Part shown: piece by piece, positions 8,030 through 15,808 of the stretch
Layout: every line of letters begins with the position of its first letter
Numbering within the stretch: the first letter of the stretch is position 1
From: Hymenobacter sp. ISL-91
Lineage (GTDB): Bacteria > Bacteroidota > Bacteroidia > Cytophagales > Hymenobacteraceae
Length of the DNA: 64,000 bases
NCBI RefSeq assembly: GCF_018613725.1
Contig: NZ_JAGGPS010000038.1
Span: forward strand, 1 to 64,000
Direction of reading: 5' to 3'
Program-made: the position numbers and the translations under genes
Notes under the pieces: model-generated
Told to the model about the DNA's origin: nothing
What the model saw: the letters and a program-made list of their open reading frames with translations, nothing else
Databases searched by the model: none

Positions 8030-9010
8030 CTACCAGAAACGGTTGGTGCAGACGACTTGTGCCTTTTTCTTCAGCCGCAGGCCGAGCATTATTTCGTGGG
8101 TGCCGTTATGGTAGGGCGACAGCCGCGAATGGCCTATGTCGTAGGAGTAGCCCAGGGAAAACTGCTCGTAGTTAACGCCGGCCATGGCCACGGCTGCATC
8201 GGAAGTGCGCCACGAGATGCCGGCCCATAGCAAATCCTGATATTTGAGCTTGGCATTCACATCGACAGATAGCGGAGCTGGACTAACGGCTTTAACCAAC
8301 ACAGAGGGGACCAGGGACCAGTCATCGGTCAGCGGCAGCATCACGCCACCCGTGAAAAAGTAGTGCCGCCGGAGTGAGTTGCCCGAGCCGGACGCTAATT
8401 GGTTGGGACCGTAGGAGAAATCGAGCTTATTGGCCAGCAGCTGGGTGCTGGATACGCCCACGAAAAAATTTGAGCTGTACACCCAAAGGCCCACCGAGCC
8501 GTCGAGCACCCGCGAGGATTCGTTGGGGGCCAGCACCAGCGGGTCGGGGCCGGGGTCGAAGAACCGCAGCTTGCTGCCATCGACGGCAAACTGCTGCAGG
8601 CCCGCCGACATGCCCAGCGCCGCCCGCAGGTTGGGCCTGAGCACCACGTTATAGGCATACGAAACATAGGCGCTGGTGCGGCTGATAGGCCCCGTTTCGT
8701 CGCGGTACACCATGCCGCCGATGGCATGAAACGGCCGGCGCAGGTCGCGCCGGGTGCGCTTATTCGTGGTGAGCCACTTGCCCAGCGACGAGTTGACGCT
8801 GGCGTAGTAAGTTCGGGGGCCGCCCTCCAGCCCCACCCACTGGGTCCGGTAGCTGAACTTCACATCAATATAGTCCTCCGCACCCGTCGCGCCGGGGTTG
8901 ATGAGGTAGTTGTTGTTCATGTACTGGCTGTACTGGGCCTCCTGCTGGGCCAGGGCCGGCGCGGCGGTTAGCAGCAGTAGCAGCGACAGGAGGGGAAAAG
9001 ATGCTCTCAT
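8030..9010 (-). CDS. PorP/SprF family type IX secretion membrane protein
   Basis: Outer-membrane beta-barrel partner of T9SS substrates. After the signal peptide (MRASFPLLSLLLLLTAAPAL, cut near ALAQQ) comes the family hallmark QYSQYMNNNYLINPGATGAE, then alternating beta strands such as FSYRTQWVGLEGGPRTYYAS. It ends near HEIMLGLRLKKK. The 326 residues are typical. It lies 80 bases downstream of the giant type B substrate on the same strand. Family knowledge says PorP/SprF paralogues are usually encoded beside the adhesin or CHU_C-domain protein they help to secrete, so the two probably work as a pair. Confidence 0.93.
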   Translation of the reverse strand: MRASFPLLSLLLLLTAAPALAQQEAQYSQYMNNNYLINPGATGAEDYIDVKFSYRTQWVGLEGGPRTYYASVNSSLGKWLTTNKRTRRDLRRPFHAIGGMVYRDETGPISRTSAYVSYAYNVVLRPNLRAALGMSAGLQQFAVDGSKLRFFDPGPDPLVLAPNESSRVLDGSVGLWVYSSNFFVGVSSTQLLANKLDFSYGPNQLASGSGNSLRRHYFFTGGVMLPLTDDWSLVPSVLVKAVSPAPLSVDVNAKLKYQDLLWAGISWRTSDAAVAMAGVNYEQFSLGYSYDIGHSRLSPYHNGTHEIMLGLRLKKKAQVVCTNRFW

Positions 9011-9090
9011 AACAGCAGGAGTATTACGTATCAGGTGTCATCTGCCAGTGCCCGGCCGCCAGCTGGTGGCCACCGGGCACTGATAGCAAC

Positions 9091-12000
9091 TTAATAAAGT
9101 ACCGTCAGCGACCCGCTGAAGGATTTGCCCAGAGGGCCTTTGGTCACTACCACGTAGTAGTAGGTGCCGACCGGCGCGGGCTTGCCGTTGATGTTGCCGT
9201 TCCACTCGTTGGCCCGGCTGTAGTTCTGGGCCGAGAAAACCTGGGTTCCCCAGCGGTTGAACACGGTAACGGTGTTGTCGGGAAATTGCTCGATGAACTC
9301 AATCTGCCAGGTGTCGTTGCGCCCGTCGCCGTTGGGCGTAAAGGCGTTAGGAATCCGGATGGCCTCGCGCACGGTTACCGTTACCTGGTCGGTGGCGGCG
9401 CAGCCGCCGGTTCCGGCCGAGAGCGTGTAAGTAGTAGTGGTGGTGGGGGAGGCCCGGGGCCGCAGCGGGTCGTTGCCCGAAAAATCCAGGCCGGCTGCCG
9501 GGGCCCAGGTAACAGGGTAAGTACCATCGGCGGTACCTTCCAGCACCACCGAGTTGCCGAGGATAATCTCCTTGTCGGGGCCGGCGCTTATTTTCACTAC
9601 CGGCTGCACGCGCACCACTACGCCATTGGAAACCGCCGTTGCCGGCCCGCAGCTGTTGGCCGTGCTCAGGCGCAGGGTCACGGTCTGGCCGTCGCGCAGG
9701 GTGCTGCTGGTGAACACCGGGTTCGTGGCCCCGGGTACGTCGTTGCCATCCACCTGCCACTGGTAGGCGGGGTTCGTGCCGCCATTTGTTACGCTGGTGG
9801 CCCGGAAGGTCTGGGGCTCGCCCGCGCAGGCGGCCTGACCGGCTTCCTGGGCAATAACCAGGGTAGGTGTGGGGGTAGGAGTGCGCGTAACAGTAACGGT
9901 GGCCGTAGCCGGCCCGGTGCTGCACAGGCCCGGACTGGCGGTTACCTCCACCCGCACCCGGTCGCCGGTAACTACCGTGCTGCTGGTAAAAGTAGGCCCG
10001 CTGGCCACCGGAATGTCGTTAACAAACCACTGGTAAGCCGGCGTGGCTCCCGCGTCGGTGGCCACGGCCGTGAAGGTGAGAGGGGTGCCGGGGCACGAAG
10101 CGGGCGGAGTAGCCACGGTGACGGTAGGCGTTACCGAGGGCAGCACCCGAATAGTAACTACGTTGGAAACCTGGGTGGAGCAGGTGCCGGTGCCCGATGT
10201 AACGCGGCGGCGGAAGAAGGTGGTAGCCGTGAGAGCAGCCGGCTGGTAGGTAGGTCCGGTTGCCCCGCCAATAGCCGTCCAGGTGCTGTTGTTCAGCGAC
10301 GACTCCCACTGGTAGGCAAACGTGCCGGTACCACCGCTGGCCGGGCCGGCGCTGCTCAGCGGCGCGGGGGCCGTACCGGTACAGACGTCCTGGTCGGCGG
10401 CAATGCTGCCGGCCAGCAGCTCGGGCAGCACCGTTAGCGTCACCACGTTTGAGGGAGCGGGGGCGCAGGTTGCGGTGCTGGCCTGGCGGCGGAAGTAGGT
10501 AGTTACCGTAATCGGGCCCGGCGCGAAGCCGGCGCTGGTGGCCCCGCTTACCGGCGTCCAGGTGGTATTGTTAGTCGAAATCTCCCACTGATACGTTACG
10601 GCGCCCAGGCCGCCGGTGGCGTCGCCGGTGCTGGTCAGTGGGGCGGGCGTGGCTCCCTGGCACAGCGTTTGGTCGGCGGCAATGGTGCCGGCTACTACTG
10701 CCGGGGCTACCGTAATGGTTACCACATTGGATATAGCCGGAGCGCACCCCGCGCCCGAGCTGGCCCGGCGGCGGAAGTAGGTGGTAGCCGTAAGAGCAAC
10801 TGGCTGGTAAGTAGCGTTGGTAGCACCGGGAATAGGCGTCCAGGTGGCGTTATCAGCCGACGATTCCCACTGGTAGGTAATGGGGCCATTGCCGCCCGTG
10901 GCGGCCGTTGGGCTGGTAAGCAGATCAGGCGCGGCCCCGGTACAAACGGTCTGGTCAGCCGCAATAGTACCGGCCGTCAGGGCCGGCGTAACCGTGATGG
11001 TAACCACATTAGAGGCAATGCTGTCGCAGGGGCCGGAGCTTACCTGGCGCCGGAAGAAAGTGGTGACCGTGAGCGGGCCGGGCGCATAGGTTTCGCCCGT
11101 GCCGTTGGCTACGGCCGTCCAGATGGCGTTGTCGAGGGATGATTCCCACTGGAAAGCAAACGAGCCGGTACCCCCGGTGGGGGCCGCCGTGCTGGTAAGC
11201 GGGGCCGGCGCGCTACCCACGCACACCGTCTGGTCGGCGGCAATGGTACCAGGCACTACGGCCGGCGTTACGGTAATCGCAACCGTGTTTGAAGTTGTGA
11301 GCGGAGGGCAGAAGCCTGAACTAACTAGGCGCTTATAGTAAGTAGTAACATTGAGAACGGGCGGCTGATAGGTTTCACCGGTTGCGCCCGTAATGTCGGT
11401 AAACGTTACATTGTTTGTTGACTGCTGCCATTGGTAACTATACTGCCCGGTGCCTTCTGCCGCCGGGGTGGCGCTGGTAAGCAAAGCCGGGGTGTCACCG
11501 GCGCACACGGCCTGGTTGGCCGCAATGGTGCCCGGGGTAGGAGGGCCGAAAATCCGAACGATGCTCTTGCTTTCCCGGCAAAAGCACTCCGTTGTAATAC
11601 GTAGCGTTACCTCGTAGTCGCCGGGGCGGGGGTAGAGGTGCGGGGGCGGGTTCTGGGCCGTTGAGGTGGTGCCGTCGCCAAAATCCCAGGCGTATTGGGG
11701 GTTCTCAAAATCAACTGGGGGCGCTTCAAATGTGTATTCCAGGCAGCCCGTCGGTTGTCCGCTGAAGCCAAAGCGTAGCAGGGAGCTTTGATTGAAATTA
11801 ACCAGACCCAAGCCGCTGAGCCGCCCGCCCAGCTGCAGGCTGTCGTCGGCGTAGCCAATGGCGGCACCCAGCGAATCAGGGTAGGAAATAAAGCCCAGGG
11901 CTGGTTGGTCTTCGCGGGCCACGTAAATCTTGCCGTCGGGGGCTGTCTGCATCGAGCCCAGGTTCACCGGCGTAGTCTGCCCAAGCGGAATAACCTCGCG

Positions 12001-13194
12001 GCCCACCGGCCCATTGCCGGCGCCGGTACCAATAGTACTGATATCGAACTGCAACAGCTGCGGCAGCCGGGGCGCAGCGCCCAGCACCGTGGCGTATAGC
12101 CGGCTGCGGCCCGGCGAAAACGCCACGCCGTAGTAGCCACCCTGGTCGGCATCAATAGCTTTGCGGTTGCTAACCGTGCCCGACCCCTTATCAAAGCTAA
12201 ACAGCTCGACGGTGCCGGTGCTGTCGCCAGCCAAGGCTACTTCGCTGAAGCGGGCTACGGCCAGCTGCTGCCCATCGGGCGTAATCTTCATCTGGCCCCG
12301 GTAGCCCTGTGTGTTCGTTGGGCTTGGGGCGTGTAGGGCACCAATGGTAGAAAGAATTGGTGGGTCGATAGTAACCGGCCCCGTACCCATGCCGCCGGTT
12401 GGCGGCTTCACGCGGTAGGCCAGAAAGGCGTCGCCGCGGTTGGCGGTACCCGAAGTAGCAGTGCCCCAGCCGTGCACGATGAGCCAGATGTCGCAGCCGT
12501 TCTTATGAAATACGGCCGTCATCTTCTCAGCGGTGCCCGTGGTGAGCAGTACGTTTTTAGTTACTACTTCCCCCGGCCCGCCGCCGGCCGGAATAATAAT
12601 TTCGGAATAACGCAGGCCATTAGGACCGCCCGCCGCGTCCTGGGTGAACAGCAGGTAGCGCGTTGCCACACCCGTTGAACCCGGGGGCGGGCTGCCGGGC
12701 ATCCGGATGGGCAGGGGGCCATCGGTAACGAGCCGGCTGCCGAGCAGGCCGGTGCCGTTGGTCATTACGGTGCCATCACCGTTCCATACGGTTTCGCCGT
12801 TGCTGTAAAACAGAATCTTGCCGTCGCCATCCGACATGACGCCGGCTCCGGCCGGCGCGTCCATGGCCCCGTTGGTCAGCACTGTAGGCAAAATGCTGTC
12901 GGTGGCCATATTGAAATCGAGCCCCGCCTTGAAGCCGAAATACCAGGTGTTGGCAAACTTCTCGTCCTCGCTGCATTCCGGCGGGCCCGTGGGGACTTGC
13001 GCGTAGGCTGCCCCACTCGTAAGTAGCAGTAACAGGGTAAACAGCCATCCAACAGCTGCCTGCCGCCGGCTGTTCAGGTACCGGCAGGCGGGTATCGGGC
13101 GAGTAGCCTTGGTCGGTAACAAAGAATGAGAAACGGGCAGGAGAATAAGCGTTGCGGGCATAAAGGGGCAGGCAAGTGGGCGGGCACTTATCAA
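9091..13194 (-). CDS. Giant Ig-repeat surface protein with T9SS type B (gliding motility-associated) C-terminus
   Basis: 1367 residues, or 1356 if the second ATG at 13161 is used. A signal segment VGWLFTLLLLLTSGAAYAQ ends near residue 66. Residues 70-470 look like a beta-propeller (MKITPDGQQLAVARF, GVAFSPGRSRLYATVL). A PKD domain with YAWDFGDGTTS lies near 500. Five tandem Ig-like units of about 94 residues, each opening with G(T/S)IAA(D/N)QxVC, run from about 553 to 1020, followed by two diverged Ig-like domains. The C-terminus starts with IPNAFTPNGDGRNDTWQIEF and carries VFNRWGTQVF, the CHU_C/type B sorting signal. It is probably exported by T9SS with the PorP/SprF protein next to it and acts as an adhesin or matrix protein. 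Confidence 0.92.
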   Translation of the reverse strand: MISARPLACPFMPATLILLPVSHSLLPTKATRPIPACRYLNSRRQAAVGWLFTLLLLLTSGAAYAQVPTGPPECSEDEKFANTWYFGFKAGLDFNMATDSILPTVLTNGAMDAPAGAGVMSDGDGKILFYSNGETVWNGDGTVMTNGTGLLGSRLVTDGPLPIRMPGSPPPGSTGVATRYLLFTQDAAGGPNGLRYSEIIIPAGGGPGEVVTKNVLLTTGTAEKMTAVFHKNGCDIWLIVHGWGTATSGTANRGDAFLAYRVKPPTGGMGTGPVTIDPPILSTIGALHAPSPTNTQGYRGQMKITPDGQQLAVARFSEVALAGDSTGTVELFSFDKGSGTVSNRKAIDADQGGYYGVAFSPGRSRLYATVLGAAPRLPQLLQFDISTIGTGAGNGPVGREVIPLGQTTPVNLGSMQTAPDGKIYVAREDQPALGFISYPDSLGAAIGYADDSLQLGGRLSGLGLVNFNQSSLLRFGFSGQPTGCLEYTFEAPPVDFENPQYAWDFGDGTTSTAQNPPPHLYPRPGDYEVTLRITTECFCRESKSIVRIFGPPTPGTIAANQAVCAGDTPALLTSATPAAEGTGQYSYQWQQSTNNVTFTDITGATGETYQPPVLNVTTYYKRLVSSGFCPPLTTSNTVAITVTPAVVPGTIAADQTVCVGSAPAPLTSTAAPTGGTGSFAFQWESSLDNAIWTAVANGTGETYAPGPLTVTTFFRRQVSSGPCDSIASNVVTITVTPALTAGTIAADQTVCTGAAPDLLTSPTAATGGNGPITYQWESSADNATWTPIPGATNATYQPVALTATTYFRRRASSGAGCAPAISNVVTITVAPAVVAGTIAADQTLCQGATPAPLTSTGDATGGLGAVTYQWEISTNNTTWTPVSGATSAGFAPGPITVTTYFRRQASTATCAPAPSNVVTLTVLPELLAGSIAADQDVCTGTAPAPLSSAGPASGGTGTFAYQWESSLNNSTWTAIGGATGPTYQPAALTATTFFRRRVTSGTGTCSTQVSNVVTIRVLPSVTPTVTVATPPASCPGTPLTFTAVATDAGATPAYQWFVNDIPVASGPTFTSSTVVTGDRVRVEVTASPGLCSTGPATATVTVTRTPTPTPTLVIAQEAGQAACAGEPQTFRATSVTNGGTNPAYQWQVDGNDVPGATNPVFTSSTLRDGQTVTLRLSTANSCGPATAVSNGVVVRVQPVVKISAGPDKEIILGNSVVLEGTADGTYPVTWAPAAGLDFSGNDPLRPRASPTTTTTYTLSAGTGGCAATDQVTVTVREAIRIPNAFTPNGDGRNDTWQIEFIEQFPDNTVTVFNRWGTQVFSAQNYSRANEWNGNINGKPAPVGTYYYVVVTKGPLGKSFSGSLTVLY
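10130..11535 (-). repeat. Five tandem repeats of about 280 bases inside the Ig-repeat gene
   Basis: The codons for G(T/S)IAA(D/N)QxVC recur near 11530, 11250, 10970, 10690 and 10410, spaced about 280 bases (93-94 residues). Each unit also repeats YQWESS, ATTYFRR and SNVVTITV. Copies differ at many silent and some amino-acid positions. The repeat is a likely source of copy-number variation and of short-read assembly errors. Confidence 0.88.
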
Positions 13195-13600
13195 CAGGCA
13201 GGCGGATGGCTCTCAAACAGAGGGTTACCCGCTATTTTAAACGAACATAGTCTGCTAGATAATACAGTTATTCTAAAGAATCTACCAGCAGTACTTGGTA
13301 AAGCTACAGATTGTCGGTTAGGTTCGCTCCAGAGGCTGCTGAAGTAGAAATAAACGCATTAACCGAACTGCAAAAGAGTCAAGTGGATGATTGTCAAAAG
13401 CGTATGGGTTGGCTGCAGAGGCAATAACTGTGCGGGTGGTCTGTGAATCTTAATTGCCAATTTATTTAGTTTTGATGATGCAAAAATTATTAGTAATTTG
13501 GCATTGATTTCCAGTTGAAGTAGGTTGCCGGCAGCATCTCGGTTTTGGGCCAAGCCCTCCGCGTCGCTGTTAAGCAAGTCATCTTCTTTTCTCGTTCGTT
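13195..13600. other. 406-base gene-free stretch with possible divergent promoters
   Basis: AT-richer than its neighbours. No convincing gene is seen; the short frames on either strand lack family features. On the minus strand a TATGTTCG box (13242-13249 read in reverse) lies about 48 bases before the Ig-repeat gene and resembles the Bacteroidota -7 box TAnnTTTG. On the plus strand TAATTTG near 13492 is a weaker candidate for the next gene. Confidence 0.45.
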
Positions 13601-13921
13601 ATGCTGCAAATGATGGTTACCAGGCGCCTAGGGCGCCGCCAGTTTCACTTCACGGTCCAGGGGGCCAACTTCCACGAAACCGTGGCCGAGTACGACCGGC
13701 TCAGTTTCCCCGACGTGGCCAAGTGCGGCCTCTGCGGCTCCGATAACCTTGATCTGACCGCCCGCGAGGCTCAGGGTAAGTTCAAGTACACCAGCCTGCG
13801 CTGCCTCGACTGCCGCGGCGACGTTACCTTCGGTAAGCGCCAGGACGACGACCAAACCGTATTCCTGCGTAAAACTGAAGACGGCAAGCTTGACTGGCGG
13901 GCCTTCGAAAAGCCGGCTTAG
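13601..13921 (+). CDS. Small zinc-ribbon-like hypothetical protein
   Basis: Family not named. The 106 residues carry two cysteine pairs, CGLCGSDNLDL and, about 25 residues on, LRCLDCRGD, a CxxC...CxxC zinc-ribbon layout. The N-terminus MLQMMVTRRLGRRQFHFTVQ is basic and the end is charged. GC content and codon use match the genome. A strong terminator follows 20 bases later, so it is probably a single-gene unit. Binding to nucleic acid or protein is possible but not shown. Confidence 0.7.
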   Translation: MLQMMVTRRLGRRQFHFTVQGANFHETVAEYDRLSFPDVAKCGLCGSDNLDLTAREAQGKFKYTSLRCLDCRGDVTFGKRQDDDQTVFLRKTEDGKLDWRAFEKPA

Positions 13922-13941
13922 GTAAGGGCTTAATCACACGT

Positions 13942-13979
13942 AAGCGCCCCCTCTCCGGAAGGAGAGGGGGCGCTTATTT
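13942..13979 (+). terminator. Rho-independent terminator
   Basis: AAGCGCCCCCTCTCC and GGAGAGGGGGCGCTT form a 15-base perfect stem with a GGAA loop, followed by ATTT. It closes the zinc-ribbon gene. Confidence 0.85.
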
Positions 13980-14138
13980 CCGGGTCCTCCGCCTAAACCG
14001 CAATAGTGGCTACAGGCAAGTAGGTGCAAACCCTATCGCCCGGTAACAGATGCGCCTCTGACTTTGAGTATTGGTACAGGCAACTCCCACCCGGCTATAG
14101 TTTTTGCGCGCCTTCAACTTTCTGCTTAGTAATCGTCT

Positions 14139-14846
14139 ATGTTTAAGTCTATTTTAGTGGGTCTGGTAAGCCTAGCTTCGCTGACCTCCGGCCAGGCGCA
14201 AACGGTCACGGGCCGCGTGGTATCCCAGACCAATGGCGCGCCACTGTCCCATGTTACCGTCCGCCTCGAAAGTCAGGTTGGCGTCACTACCACCACTGAC
14301 GATAACGGGACTTTTCACCTCCCGCTGACCGCTGCTACGTCCGATGCCCAATTGCTCATCTCGCACTTGGGGTATCAAGCCAAAGCGCTGCCCCTAAACA
14401 GGCTTGGCCCAACCATAGCGCTTGAAGAATCATTGTATCAGATCGGAGAAGTGGTTATTAGGTATGAGCGTGTTCGTGAGTTGCTACTTAAGAGGTGGAA
14501 AATTGACGAAGGCTCGGTTGTGGCGGTTGCCGACAACGCCATCGCTGAACTGCAGCAGTCGGATTCGCTTAAAGCGAAGAAGCTGTTGCAAAATCCTGGC
14601 TCCCTACGGGCCGCGTTGAAGTTGGCGCGGCTGGTGTTTTTAGCTGATGGAACGGTTAAGACCAAGTTTGGACCGTTGGGTGCAAGTGCCGAGTGGCAGT
14701 TGGATGAACAGGAGCATACGCTACGCATAGTGAGGAAAAATGGCAGAAATACCCTAATGATTGTAGTGGAGCTCACTGCTGATCGTTTAGTAGTTTGCGA
14801 ATCCAGGCTCGATAGGCAACCTGAAGTATACATTCCGGCTAATTAA
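14139..14846 (+). CDS. Exported protein with carboxypeptidase-like regulatory domain
   Basis: A signal peptide MFKSILVGLVSLASLTSGQA is followed by a CarboxypepD_reg-like beta-sandwich: VTGRVVSQTNGAPLSHVTV and TTDDNGTFHLPL, as found at the N-terminus of Bacteroidota surface proteins. The remaining 130 residues (from IGEVVIRYERVRELLLKRW) are not recognised; there is no TonB-dependent barrel. The second half is poorer in GC than neighbouring genes. The 235 residues suggest a periplasmic or surface protein. The role is unknown. Confidence 0.7.
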   Translation: MFKSILVGLVSLASLTSGQAQTVTGRVVSQTNGAPLSHVTVRLESQVGVTTTTDDNGTFHLPLTAATSDAQLLISHLGYQAKALPLNRLGPTIALEESLYQIGEVVIRYERVRELLLKRWKIDEGSVVAVADNAIAELQQSDSLKAKKLLQNPGSLRAALKLARLVFLADGTVKTKFGPLGASAEWQLDEQEHTLRIVRKNGRNTLMIVVELTADRLVVCESRLDRQPEVYIPAN

Positions 14847-15100
14847 AGGGGGCAACAAGTCAGTAGGCTATGATTCTGCGGAACGGCTGATGGCGGTTAA
14901 CCTGCCGGACCTGGGCCTGCCCGGTGCCGGTATGTGGCTCTTTAGGCGATGCTGCCCTTGCTCAGAGCACAAGGAAGGAAGAGCAGGTTTCCGGCATACC
15001 AAACCGCGCCGCCGGGCGTTGGAAGAGCCGTGGCACCGGCCCGGGCAACTTCCTCAGGCGGGGTTGCCGTTAAGCCGTTGCTAACCCGTACTTTCGTGGC

Positions 15101-15799
15101 ATGAACCCGACTCGTCGCCAGGCCCCGCTGCTGGCCCCCTCGCTTCTTTCCGCCGACTTTGGCAACCTGCAGGCCGAAACCGAAATGCTGGCCGCCTCGG
15201 CCGCCGACTGGCTGCACTTCGATGTGATGGACGGCCGCTTCGTGCCCAACATCTCGTTCGGCATTCCGGTGCTCGAAGCCGTGCATCGCTACGCCAGGCA
15301 GCCCATCGATGTGCACCTGATGATTGAAGAGCCCCAGCACTACCTGAGTGCCTTCCGCGACGCCGGAGCCGCAATTATAACGGTGCACTACGAGGCCTGC
15401 ACCCACCTGCACCGGGTGGTGCAGCAGATCAAGCAGCTGGGCTGCCGGGCCGGTGTGGCCCTCAACCCGCACTCGCCCGTGAGCCTGCTCGAAGATATTG
15501 CCGCCGACCTCGACGTGGTGTTGATTATGTCGGTAAACCCCGGTTTTGGGGGGCAGGCCTTCATTCCGAACACGCTGCGCAAGGTGGCCCAGCTGAAAGA
15601 GTTGCTGGTGGATAGTGGCTCGTCGGCGCTGATTGAGGTGGATGGCGGCGTAACGCTCGACAACGCGCCCGCCCTGGTGGCAGCCGGCGCCGATGTGCTG
15701 GTGGCCGGCTCGTTTGTGTTCAAGGATGGCGACCCCGTAGGCACCCTGGCCCGGATGCGGGCCGAGCTGGCCCCCGAAGCCCTCGAAACCAACGACTAA
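15101..15799 (+). CDS. rpe: Ribulose-phosphate 3-epimerase
   Basis: Interconverts ribulose 5-phosphate and xylulose 5-phosphate in the pentose phosphate pathway. Family motifs in order: LLAPSLLSADFGNL, LHFDVMDGRFVPNISFG (metal-binding His and catalytic Asp), DVHLMIEEP, VLIMSVNPGFGGQAFIP, and IEVDGGVTLDNA with the second catalytic Asp. At 232 residues it is slightly longer than most because of a short tail. The TonB-dependent receptor gene starts 9 bases later, so the two are probably one transcript. Confidence 0.96.
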   Translation: MNPTRRQAPLLAPSLLSADFGNLQAETEMLAASAADWLHFDVMDGRFVPNISFGIPVLEAVHRYARQPIDVHLMIEEPQHYLSAFRDAGAAIITVHYEACTHLHRVVQQIKQLGCRAGVALNPHSPVSLLEDIAADLDVVLIMSVNPGFGGQAFIPNTLRKVAQLKELLVDSGSSALIEVDGGVTLDNAPALVAAGADVLVAGSFVFKDGDPVGTLARMRAELAPEALETND

Positions 15800-15808
15800 G
15801 CCCTGCGG

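Noticed and set aside
10130..11535. CRISPR array
   Set aside because: Regular repeats are coding, about 280 bases long and in frame; no short repeats with unique spacers occur anywhere in the window.
13359..13577. 72-codon frame on the minus strand
   Set aside because: No motif, unusual composition for this genome, and no neighbour it would belong to.
14890..15084. 64-codon frame before rpe
   Set aside because: No recognisable protein features; probably chance in GC-rich DNA.
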